Shown one piece after another: positions 1 to 23,792 of a stretch of 64,000 bases of DNA (the stretch's first letter is position 1; the number at the start of each line of letters is the position of its first letter). The notes beneath the pieces were generated by a model. That model was given only the letters and a program-made list of their open reading frames with translations, did no database searches and was not told the origin of the DNA. Made by a program: the position numbers and the translations under genes. The stretch comes from Biomphalaria glabrata (lineage: Eukaryota > Mollusca > Gastropoda > Planorbidae). The stretch lies in the NCBI RefSeq assembly GCF_947242115.1, contig NC_074717.1, positions 33,706,201 to 33,770,200 on the forward strand, given 5' to 3'.

Positions 1-407
1 GAGATCGGAGACATGTCCTAGTAATGCTTTAACGCTATAGTAATTCTATAGATCGATGCCATGCAGGTAATAACAGATACAGTGAACGTCTTGAGAAGAC
101 GAGGTTTGTCACAACTCTAGATTTGATTGAACTTAGTTCTTAGTAATATTCCTAACCACAAATGAGTTCAATCAATAGGTGGCTTATGTCAGAAAACGTT
201 CAAAATATAGTGTTTCCACACAGAGAAGAGATACATATTTCCATGTAGGAAAAAAGAAAATATTCAAATGATTAGCACTTGAACCTAGTGTTCATGTGTG
301 ACTGTATATGTATCCGGGCCGACCTTAGATAATTGGAGGCCCTAAATGAATAAGAATAATGAAAAATAAACAGCCCTGTATATTAACCCTAGTGTACTCC
401 GACTAAT
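1..407. other. Intergenic, no recognisable feature
   Basis: AT-rich sequence before the first LINE fragment. I see no open frame longer than chance and no repeat shared with the rest of the window. Confidence 0.5.
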
Positions 408-835
408 AAATACCACTTATCTTATTCATGGTAAGCCAGTAACACTAAAAGACTAAAAACTAAAAATACTCTGTTATGATAAATGAAAAGTATCATGGAA
501 TCCCCATATTGATGAAACTATCAAAAAAATCAAACAAAGCATGAGGGTTTAATAAAAGAAATTTCTACAAATTCAAAAAAGAACATAGAACTAAAATGTT
601 ATTTGACCTTGGTTAGGCCAGTAATAGAATAAGCATCCACTGTTTCGGACCCCTCAACTCAAGAAAACATTAAGAAACTAGGACACAAAATAGAGCAGTG
701 AGATTCATAACAAACGAATATTCACATTTGATTAGAGTAACACCATTAGTACAGTAATTACCTTTAGAAAGCTTTCAGGGTAGAAGACTTAAAAGTAAAA
801 AGTAAAGTAGCGATTATACATAAAACCAAATTGCA
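408..835 (+). mobile_element. LINE fragment, copy 1 (CR1/Jockey-like)
   Basis: This stretch matches the neighbouring copy at about 1025-1440 nearly base for base, for example the segment encoding the HGKPVT and PILEYAS-like region, but carries several indels and stops. It is an older, truncated copy lying head-to-tail with the next one. It ends abruptly where copy 2 begins with its reverse-transcriptase catalytic segment. Confidence 0.7.
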
Positions 836-1735
836 TTACTTCAGGAACAAAAGTCAGATTATTTGCAGACGATTGCATAATATATAGAACAATAAAAACA
901 ACACAAGACACAGATATTTTACAAAGAGAATTAGATGAATTACAGAAATGGGAATCAAATTGGAGCATGTCTTTCCACCCAGAAAAATGTCAGTTGTTAA
1001 GAGTAACAAAAAAACTAAAACAAATTAATTCCACTTATCTTATTCATGGCAAACCAGTAACACAGACTAAAAACGCAAAATACCTAGGTGTTATAATAAA
1101 TGAAAAACTGTGATGGAATCCACATATTGATGAAACTACAAAAAAATCAAACAAAGCATTAGGATTTATTAAAAGAAATTTCTATAAATCAAATAAGAAC
1201 ATTAAACTAAAATGTTATTTAACCTTGGTAAGGCCAATAATAGAATATGCATCCTCCGTTTGGGACCCCTCAACTCAAGAAAACATTAAGAAACTAGAAC
1301 AGACACAAAATAGAGCAGTGCGATTCATAACAAACGAATATTCACATTTGACTAGAGTAACACCTTTAGTAAAATCACTAAATTTAGAAAGCCTTCAGGA
1401 CAGAAGGCTCAAAAGTAAAGTAGCAATCATACATAAAACACTGAACCATAATCTTCAAATACAAAAACAAAATTTAATAAAATACTCTGAAAGACACAAA
1501 GATAAAGGCACATTCCTCGTCCCATATGCTAGGACAAATTTGTACAAATACTCCTTCTTCCCTAGTGCTATTAAAGCATGGAATGGGTTGCCTGAGCTAG
1601 CCAGGAAAACCAGTGACTTGGCAGAATTTAAGTCATTGGTTAATATGCATGACTAAATGCATGACGCGTAGGACGTTATCATCTTCTTTTTTGAAGTAAC
1701 GTCTGTATTATATAAGATAAGATAAACATTAAATC
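836..1735 (+). mobile_element. LINE fragment, copy 2, reverse transcriptase C-terminal half (CR1/Jockey-like)
   Basis: From 841 one frame reads SGTKVRLFADDCIIY, which holds the FADD catalytic box of non-LTR reverse transcriptases, then YLGVIINEKL, then the thumb-like segment with the motif IIEYASSVWDP, ending at 1656 with the typical AWNGLP tail. One in-frame TGA lies at 1111-1113. The 3' end carries a short TAAGA-type tandem tail near 1715-1728, as in 5'-truncated LINE insertions. Copies of the same family lie at 408, 1736, 5160 and 48890. The clade call is from motif resemblance only. Confidence 0.85.
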
Positions 1736-2003
1736 ATAATCTTCAAAAATAAAAACATAATCTAATAAAATACTCAGAAACATAAAAAGATAAAGGCACA
1801 TTCCCTGTTCCTTACGCTGGGATTCATTCATACAAATGCTCCTTCTTCCCTCGTGATAATATGGTATGAGCCAGAAGAAAAAAAACAATGGTTTGGCAGA
1901 ATTTAAGTCATTGATTAACAGGCATGACTAGATTTACCTAGGGACACTTGTAGGACTTGATCTTCTATTTTGTATATGTATTTTACAATATAAGATAAGA
2001 TAA
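1736..2003 (+). mobile_element. LINE 3'-end fragment, copy 3
   Basis: This repeats the last part of copy 2 (the segment starting at about 1440), diverged and frameshifted, and ends in the same TAAGATAAGATAA tail near 1990-2003. It starts right at the tail of copy 2, so the two insertions share a junction in the simple tail sequence. Confidence 0.7.
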
Positions 2004-2946
2004 TAACATTGAGCACAAGTCTCGCTATTGTCCGAGATCTCACGGGAGCAAAGAGTGGGCATGGAGCACCAATAAAAGACAAACAAGGCAAAACTTTGCT
2101 AACAAAAGAAGAACAGGATTCGAGAACAAAATCGAATGACGGACTTGGACTTCGCCGATGTCGTTGCACTACTCGGGGCTACAAATAAATGCATACAAGA
2201 AATGACGGAGAGCCTAGATAGAGAGGCTCCCAAATTTGGCCTCCGCATAAACTTGGATATGACTTAAAGTTTGCGAGTGGGATATGAGGCAAAGGGTGCC
2301 CTTGTCAGACTTGGCGAGTCACAGCTTGAAGAGTTGGACAAGTTCACATACCTTGGCTGCATCATAACAAATGATGGAGATGCTTACCATGATGTAGCAT
2401 GTCGAATAGGAAAGGCAGGGAGCATTTTCCAAAGGCTGCAGCATATTTGGACAAGCCATACATTAGTCTTGAGACAAAAATACACCTTCTCAACACAATC
2501 GTCATCCCAACAGCAACATATGCATGTGAGACATGGAAGTCTTCTGTCAAAATTGAGAAAAGACTAAATGTGGCTCAACAAAAATGGCTGAGACGGATTT
2601 TGGGAGTCAGCTATATAGATCGAGTCTCAAACAAGGAAATTCTATGTCGAACTGGGAGTCGAACACTTAGGTTGTGACAGAGCGTCGCATGAGGGTTGCT
2701 GGACATGTTCTCCGACAAAATGAACTACACATACCAAGAGTTGCGATGACATGGAGGCCAATACGAGGAAAACGCAAACAGGGACGTCCTGGTATAACTT
2801 GGCGCCACACTTTCATGTAGGACCTCAGAACAGTGGACACCAGGTGGGAGGAGGCATCCGACATTGCCAGTGACAGATCTTTGTGGAGACAGTTTGCCTC
2901 CAATGCTCCTAACGGCGCGGGAGGACTCAAGTCTAAGTAAGTAAGG
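2004..2946 (+). mobile_element. LINE relic of a second family, internally deleted
   Basis: The start encodes a pre-RT segment (GAPIKDKQGKTLLTKEEQ), which then jumps to the catalytic region LDFADVVALL at about 2145; the family box is FADD, here FADV, so the copy is catalytically dead. The region continues with KFGLRINLD, KFTYLGCIITNDG, then [19 protein letters not shown] and the post-RT segment, in shifting frames. It ends in a short TAAG tandem at about 2933-2946. A diverged fragment of the same family lies at 58045. The clade (RTE or I-like) is not resolved. Confidence 0.8.
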
Positions 2947-5159
2947 GAGGAGTTGAGAAATTTGGTTATAAGTGCTGTAAAAGCACACCTATGACGCCAT
3001 TTTTTTAACAATTAATTTTCTCGCTAAAACGTCAAAAAAAATTCATAATGGAAAATTGGTTGTTCAGTATATTTCATATGTAAATTATAACTGTATAAAA
3101 CAGCACACCTAGCTTATACTACAATTAATGTACTTTCTTAAGGTTTACGAAAATCTTATTATCGTTAATACTACATTCCAGAGTTGTAAGAAACACGTAA
3201 CACTAAAGAATTGTATAAAAATCTTTGTTCTGATTTATGGTCCGTGGCGTAGCTAAGAAGAAGGGAGGAGGGGGGTCTAAATTGGAAAGTAACCCCCACT
3301 TAAGGGCCCATAACAGTAAATATTAAATATTATGCCACTGCCATTGTAATCTTGATATTCACGTTTGTTTTTTTTGTAAGTTAGTAACTCTGTTGCATGC
3401 ATTGCACACAAATTAATTTTAACTCTTTCCGTGCGGGGTTACTCTCAGGGAGTAACTTGGAATTTATTTATTTTTCATTATCATACTAGTTGTCAATAAT
3501 TGTTTCTCATGAAATACAGTGATCCCTTTATAGTTTGTTACATGGATGTTGAGAATGTTGAAATAAAAGAGTCATTCCTTGGGTACTTTGAAACAGTGAA
3601 GCGAGATGCTCATTATTATGACCAACTTGTTCTGAAAAAGACATTGGACTGGACTATGATCCGTGCAGAGGTCAAACCTATGATAAAGCAGCCACGGTGA
3701 GTGGTTGTCTGGTTCATTATCATTATAGTTGTGAATAGTTGTTGCGATGGTTGTGAATAGTTGTGCGAACTTCGAAACACTCCCAAGTGTGGACAGTTGT
3801 GCCACTATGTCCCCCGCCTACTTGAGTTGTTCCACGAACTGCACACAAGTCATAGACTAGATGTAAATGTATTTTAAAAAAACAATGTCCAATGAGACAT
3901 GAATGTCAATGTTGACCTTCGTGACGTCTTTATCTTTACAGAATGCTCGGCAACTTATGGCTCGCACATATTGTCTCACCTACTAGCTGTCTCACCTACT
4001 AGCTGTCTCACCTACTAGCTATCTCATCTGAGATTTTGGCGTGATTTTCTCTCTCTCTCACACACACATACACACACACACACTCCCTCAATCCTTCCGC
4101 CCCCTCCCCCCAAATGTGTTTTGTACCACTCAATTATTTTTTTTTGAGGGAGGAGAATTTCACGATGACACCTTTACAATGGTTTTGTAATGAGATTTCA
4201 CGGGCCAGCAGAATCAATCCTACCCCTCCATATCCTGTAACTCTACTAATAGAGAAAGACTAGGTAAACCAATGGTTTCACTTTGATCTGTGATACTTTT
4301 GAGTGCATGCGCTAGCTACAGGCTGACATTTAAATCCTTCGTTAAAGTAGAAGTAGAACCATATGGTGTATCTATAGTGTCAAGTCATTTCATTAAAGGT
4401 ATTTACGTGATATAGAGCTAAGTTTTTCCTTTTCAGCTAATAGTCAAACAAACAGAATTGTGTTCAATCGAATGATTGTAGTATACAATGGACAATACTA
4501 TTCGTATTAAAAAATTAATTTTGAAGTGTATTCATAAATTTTGAATTTGACCCTGCGGCTAGTTAAAATTTAAGAAATGATAAAGTGTAGTTAATTAAAC
4601 GCGAAGATCTGTTTTATGTCAATCAAAATAAATGTTGTTACATCTGAAAGTACATATTAGCGTTAAAAAAAATGGAATACTTTAAATCAGCAACATGACT
4701 TCATAATTAGATGTTTTATCTATAGCAGATAATTACAAATAGCTGTTTATCCTGAGTTCAGAATATCGGCAGTGTTTATCTAAGGTTATCATCAACGTAT
4801 TTTAAAAGGTTATGGAAATATTTTTTTTGCGCGAATTAGATTCGAGCCCAGTAAAAGTGACTTTCTAAACTCTTTTGTTTCTAGCACAATATATTTTCTA
4901 CCATTTTGTTGACAACAGCGATCGTTCAATATGGCGCTCTTGACTTTGTTAACAGTTCGTCTAAAAAAAACTTTCCCAATCTTCCTCTCCGTTTTCGTAC
5001 GTTTTTCTTTATATTCCATTACAACGCCTTCACAGTTCTCTAGATTGCTTACCCTGCTATTTCTATGTCACTGCATTGTATGGCTTAAAGAATGTAAATC
5101 GAAATGCTAACAAAAAGATGTAAATAATGTTCAGTTGTTTGACTCAGTGATGCAACTTA
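2947..5159. other. Intergenic, mostly featureless
   Basis: No host exon recognised. It holds a three-unit 16-bp tandem repeat (3973-4020), a CT/CA simple repeat near 4050-4085 and the possible hAT fragment at 3500-3700. A GGCGTAGCTA string at about 3244 resembles the conserved core of a repeat seen again at 16.4 and 57.3 kb. Confidence 0.4.
3500..3700 (+). pseudogene. Possible hAT-type (DUF4371-like) transposase fragment
   Basis: A 66-codon open frame contains YMDVENVEIKESFLGYFE, which resembles the sequence D-x-x-x-EIxExFLGxxE found in DUF4371/hAT-derived proteins. The rest of the frame (HYYDQLVLKKTLDW) does not follow that family as far as I can tell. No inverted repeats or target duplication were found. 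It may be chance; low confidence. Confidence 0.25.
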
Positions 5160-5275
5160 AAATTATTTCAGGACAGAAAGAGTTAAAGTCTGTTATTAAC
5201 ATGCACGACTAGATTGACACATCGTAAATTGTCATTATCTTCTGTTGAAAAGGAACGTCGGTAGATTATAGAAGA
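5160..5275 (+). mobile_element. LINE 3'-end fragment, copy 4
   Basis: The segment from the LQDRR-coding region through the 3' UTR (gttattaacatgcacgact, then the ATCTTCTGTTG part) matches the terminal 150 bases of the LINE ending at 1735. It is short and diverged. Confidence 0.6.
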
Positions 5276-5339
5276 GCCTCCTTCGTAAACAGTTGGGTTT
5301 GTATACTTCAGGCTGGTCAGAGCTCCTCAAGATTTGTAC

Positions 5340-5870
5340 ATTTTTTTGTACATAAAATCATTCTGTCTGTCTGTCGGTCTGGTAAAAAGTTTGTAAACGT
5401 TATTTCTCCCTCACCCTATCTTGGATCAATTTGAAATTTCCTACAATTATTAATTAAACCTGACAAACAAGGATCAATATAATTTAAAAAAAAACAACCA
5501 ACTAATTAGTTTATTAACTATTGGTAAAACATAATTTTTGGTATCGATCAAGAGAAAGAAATCGTATTTGACAGATGTGGTGGTATAAGTTGAATTAGGA
5601 GGAGACTTAAGCAATTGGTTGTTATTTTAATGCATTTCAAGCGCGATCACGGTAACATTGATGCAGATACCCTCTTCTTTTCTCCCTCCCCCTCTTTCTC
5701 AACTTTTGTCCGGACAAGTGATAGGATCATGGCGCATAGAGAAAGCTGAAAACATGAAATTGCGCTAAACAAAAACAATTGGTTAAAATATTTCTAATGG
5801 CACAGATTTAATATTGTTGATCTAGATCAGTTACTAATTTGATTACATGACTAGTTGATACTAACAAAGC
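5340..5870 (+). repeat. Unclassified dispersed repeat, longest copy
   Basis: Pieces of this stretch recur elsewhere in the window: inverted at 15690-16015 and 36470-36790, direct at 31185-31350, and as shorter cores at 5985-6110, 12130-12300, 13545-13700 and 15000-15320. Conserved stretches include GACAGATGTGGTGGTATA (about 5572) and AAACAAAAACAATTGGT (about 5768). I found no coding potential, no terminal inverted repeats and no A-rich tail, so the class is unknown. Confidence 0.6.
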
Positions 5871-5984
5871 TAGTTTGTCTGTGTGGAGGGGGGGTTGTCC
5901 TACTTTCTAAGACGTTCTTCTCTTTTCAGTCCTCCTTTGGGCGTGAAAGGACGAACAGAATTGTAGGTCTTCTCAAGAGATTTA

Positions 5985-6110
5985 ATACGAAGCTCCGTTT
6001 GTCTGTCTGGGACAAATTTTGTACACGTTATTTCTCCCATTTCCCGTTATTGGATCGAGTTGAAACACAAAATGAAAAACAAAAAATGAATCAATACAAG
6101 AAATAATTTA
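5985..6110 (+). repeat. Fragment of the same dispersed repeat
   Basis: The segment GTCTGTCTGG through CGTTATTTCTCCC and GGATCGAGTTGAAA parallels 5370-5440. It is partial and diverged. Confidence 0.5.
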
Positions 6111-6189
6111 ATAACAAAATAGTGGTAATTAATTAATTGTGATTATATAGAAAAGGAAAATAAAATAAAAGGAAAATAAATATATATAT

Positions 6190-6679
6190 TGTCACAGATA
6201 ACATTATAGAATTGTTTGTACATTTCACTTTTAAAAGAAATATAAACCCTCGACATGAGTCTCGGGATTTACCCCTCAAATTTAGACACTTGACATCACG
6301 TCAGGATTTAACCAAGGGGCGTAATTATGAAGTTTGAAATCTATTGGTTGATTTGAAATTAAACAAAGACATTTTTTTAAAAAAGAGTTAGCGCCAGAAA
6401 ATTGGCGGGGGTAAGAAAGTAGAGGCAGTCAATGAGATGGTGTCCCTGTAGACAGTCACGTTTCTAGGAGCTCTGTTTTAAAGCCTTTGTAATATTATGA
6501 AGCATTGATTTGTAATTTGTACATAAGCTGTACTTACGTTGTATTTAAATAAAGTTCCAGAGTTTTGTTTTATCAAAGAATCGTTAATTGTGCATCCTAG
6601 ATCTTCAATTTATTTAACTATTTTATTTCAAGTAAAATCCCCGGCATCACAACACATCGTAACATAGAGTGTTGTGACA
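6190..6679. mobile_element. Solo LTR of an LTR retrotransposon
   Basis: A 490-bp unit opens with TGTCACA and closes with its inverse TGTGACA, the short terminal inverted repeat of an LTR. It is flanked by TATAT on both sides (6185-6189 and 6680-6684), consistent with a 5-bp target duplication, although the flank is simple sequence. An AATAAA lies at 6548-6553 near the expected end of R, favouring plus orientation. There is no internal coding region next to it, so it looks like a solo LTR, perhaps Ty3/Gypsy-like. It ends directly at the TATA box of the LBP/BPI gene. Family and age are not determined. Confidence 0.7.
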
Positions 6680-6687
6680 TATATAAA
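6680..6687 (+). promoter_or_regulatory. Candidate TATA box of the LBP/BPI gene
   Basis: TATATAAA lies 129 bases before the start codon at 6816. A start site 25-30 bases downstream would fall near 6710-6716 and give a leader of about 100 nt. The box includes the target duplication at the 3' edge of the solo LTR. Confidence 0.5.
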
Positions 6688-6815
6688 TGTGCAGTTCTTT
6701 CCCTTCAATAATCCTGTTTGATTTGGTTTTTTTAGTATTTTTGTTTATTTTGCTTGATTAAAAGTTACTATCACCACTAGGTCAGTAAATAAACTGATAT
6801 TTTTTTATTTTAATA

Positions 6816-20918
<14,103 letters not shown>

Positions 20919-21001
20919 TAAATATTTCTTGAAACGATTTGTTGATCTTTGGTGTTTTTTTAGCCTGATTTTTGTTTTCTGTTTGTTTTAGTTTGCCTTT
21001 A

Positions 21002-21007
21002 ATTAAA
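21002..21007 (+). promoter_or_regulatory. Candidate polyadenylation signal of LBP/BPI
   Basis: ATTAAA lies 84 bases after the stop codon at 20918. It is the nearest variant of the signal; no AATAAA occurs between. Confidence 0.35.
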
Positions 21008-21178
21008 AAGGAATTCGAGTTTGAAGAGATGGATTTTAATCTATTTTATATTTCGTAGAAAGTTGGAGACTGGAAATCTAGAACAAAGCGTCTAGGTGAC
21101 AGATTGATTTTATTCCTATGGCGATGATTTGAAGACGATTAGATGAATTCGATAGATTGACATTGACATTGATTAGAT

Positions 21179-21762
21179 CAAAGGTTCTCAAACTTTTTTT
21201 GACCCGGGGCCCCCTTTTTTAATAGTCAAAACTCACGGAAAAAGATACACAAATACATGAGTGATGGTTTCTTTGTGATGACGTTCATTACAGCAAGGAA
21301 TCCACGTTGTACCAAATAAGAAGACAGGAAAGCAATCAACAACTTCTTGACAATAGCCCATAATGGAAGAATATGAATTGGAATAGATTTGTGTAATCAG
21401 AATGTGTGGTCTCCTTCTTCAAATGTTGGTTTGTGTTCCTCGTTTGCGGATATTTCAATAAGCTGCTCCTGCACTAATATGGGTTCATCTGTAATTGGGA
21501 TTTTATTTTGTCTACAGGCAAAATGATTCAATATCCAGTCGGGAATATCCAAGTGAATTCAAATCTTTGGTTTAGGTCTTCATAGAATAGTACGTAATAA
21601 ATATGAAACAGTAGCGAGGAGCGAATTGATTATTAGTCAAAGTATCCGATCGAATAAACTGGCTTTTAGCGAAGAATTTATTAAAACTACATACAATTTT
21701 CATCTTTCTTGGCACCCCCCTCCTGGTCAGTGTACCACAGTTTGAGAAACACTAGTATACTG
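21179..21762 (-). mobile_element. hAT DNA transposon relic with transposase C-terminus
   Basis: A 584-bp unit flanked by GATTAGAT on both sides (21171-21178 and 21763-21770). Both ends carry TTCTCAAACT in opposite orientation, in the hAT style. The minus strand (about 21480 to 21215) reads EISANEEHKPTFEEGDH and, after damage, LPLWAIVKKLLIAFLSSYLV and QRGFLAVMNVITKK. That is the C-terminal dimerisation region of ZBED5/SCAND3-like hAT transposases. The family usually has the dimer motif SSYLVERGFSAV. Only this C-terminal piece survives, so it is a deleted, non-autonomous copy. Confidence 0.85.
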
Positions 21763-22109
21763 GATTAGATGAAGTGACCTTAACTTCTACTTTGTAACTG
21801 CTTTTTCCTGTAGAGAAGTTTGAATTCTTCAGTCTTTCATTTAATGTCTATTTCTTTCTAACACAATTCAGGAACACACATAAACTAAAAATTTTTAAAT
21901 CTTTTAAACATACACATGTACTATGAAAACAAAACATGACAATATTACAAGTATAAAGGTGTCAGCATTAAGTTAATATTTCATTCAAGTCTTTAAAATG
22001 GAACAGGGCCTCCACATATTTAACTCCAGCACTACACATGCAAAACAATTTTACCTACATTTTGCTGGCAATCCTCATAACTTTGTAGTCAATTGAGCGA
22101 ATGAAAATC

Positions 22110-22395
22110 AATGAGATATGGTCGATCAAGAGATTTCATTTCATGAAACTCAAAGAGATTTGGTCGATCAAGAGATTTCATTGCATGAAACTCAATGAGA
22201 TATGGTCGATCAAGAGATTTCATTTCATGAAACTCAAAGAGATTTGGTCGATCAAGAGATTTCATTGCATGAAACTCAAAGAGATTTGGTCGATCTAGGG
22301 ATTTCATTGAACGAAACTCAATGAGATATGGTCGATCAAGAGATTTCATTGCATGAAACTCAATGAGATATGGTCGATCTAGAGATTTCATCACA
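22110..22395. repeat. 42-bp minisatellite, seven units
   Basis: The landmark GGTCGATC recurs at 22120 and every 42 bases up to 22372. Because 42 is a multiple of three, both strands stay open through the array (for example MKSLDRPYLIEFHA repeated on the minus strand). Units alternate in pairs, with ATATGG/TTTCATG units next to TTTGG/TTGCATG units, so an 84-bp higher-order unit is visible for the first four. I see no evidence that it is translated. Confidence 0.95.
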
Positions 22396-23761
22396 ATCTC
22401 TTTTATATCTAATAACAAAAACTTTGTCCCACGCTGGATTTCACAAGTACATGTACACAAAACAAAGACTCAAAAAGAAATCGGAATAATTGTTGAAAAA
22501 ACTCGTCGTTTCAAAATAGATAAATCTATGACTTTATTGATGGTTATTATATACACAAGTGATATGACACATCGGCCTCTTTCCAGCACTTCAAAGACCA
22601 AAAAAGCGAGTAGAACAAAAAGTGAAAACAAAAATCTGTTCAGATATTTTTTGTTTCAAATAAAAGGAAATTGAAAACAAATTAGACAAACTCTCTAACA
22701 GTCTTACTGCAAACCATTGAGACTTGGCTTGTGTTCTCTCATTCAGACACACTGTTCATAAATGCTTATCAATAATTTACACATTAAAAAAAAAAATATG
22801 AAAGATCCCCAAGTTCCTAAAACCTAAAATCTTACAAATATACAAGAGTTTTTTAAATCAACAGTTAAAATGGAACAATTAAATCTGGACAAAAGAAAGT
22901 AGCCCTCAGGGATTTAACTTTCTCTGGTGGAAAGAAAACCAAACATACAAAAAATAACTTCAATAATTTAACCATGCTATTTAAAAAAAAGTGTTAAAGT
23001 GACAGCTCTACTGTCTTGTGATACCAATTCTTTGTGGGAACAAAAACTTAGGCTGAGAATAAATAGGTTGTTTTTGTATTTTTTCAAAACATAAAATGAA
23101 ATACAGAATAATAAAGGAATACAGTATAAATCAGATAGACATGTTATTTCAATTGGCATGACTTGTGTTATTTCAAGCCACTTTTGAAGGTTTTAGCATC
23201 TCTAGCAACCAGTTTTTTGCTTCATGTAGACACAAGCTTCTGACAATCCTTCATAATTGATCCTTACTGCACTAAGTTTCCAATGTGATGTCTGAAGTGC
23301 ATAACATAAAGTCATTTGTTCAAGGAGCTCCTGAAACGTCTTAGTTGGCAACTTCAGTTATACATTGGAAGGAATGAAAAATAAACACTTGATTAGTCCT
23401 ACTGTAGCTATGACTGTGGCTAGAGATAATGGACACACAAAATCAAGGTTAAGTCAATTCAGTTCAGACAGGCTGCCAACTGAATTTCTCTAGGTACCTT
23501 CAAGTTTTTATGCACATCACTTCAAGTGCTTTTACACAAAACTTTAATATACACTTGATTTGTTTTATTAAAATAAATAGTTTACACAATTTTAAAAGTA
23601 TTTATACATTAGACAATTTTCTCTAAATATCAAGATCTCCACAAGACTTGAACTATAAAAAAAAAATGAACTTATATTTCTTGTTTATTTGATAAACCTG
23701 TACCCTAAAAAATAGAAAATGGTAACTTTATCTTACTTTCGGGGGGGGGGGGGGGGGGAGG

Positions 23762-23792
<31 letters not shown>

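Noticed and set aside
6190-6679. A full LTR retrotransposon
   Set aside because: No second LTR, primer-binding site or coding region adjoins the unit; a solo LTR explains it.
22089-22460. Repeat protein of 14-residue units (MKSLDRPYLIEFHA)
   Set aside because: The frame is forced by the 42-base period and both strands are open; no start context, splice site or homology supports it.
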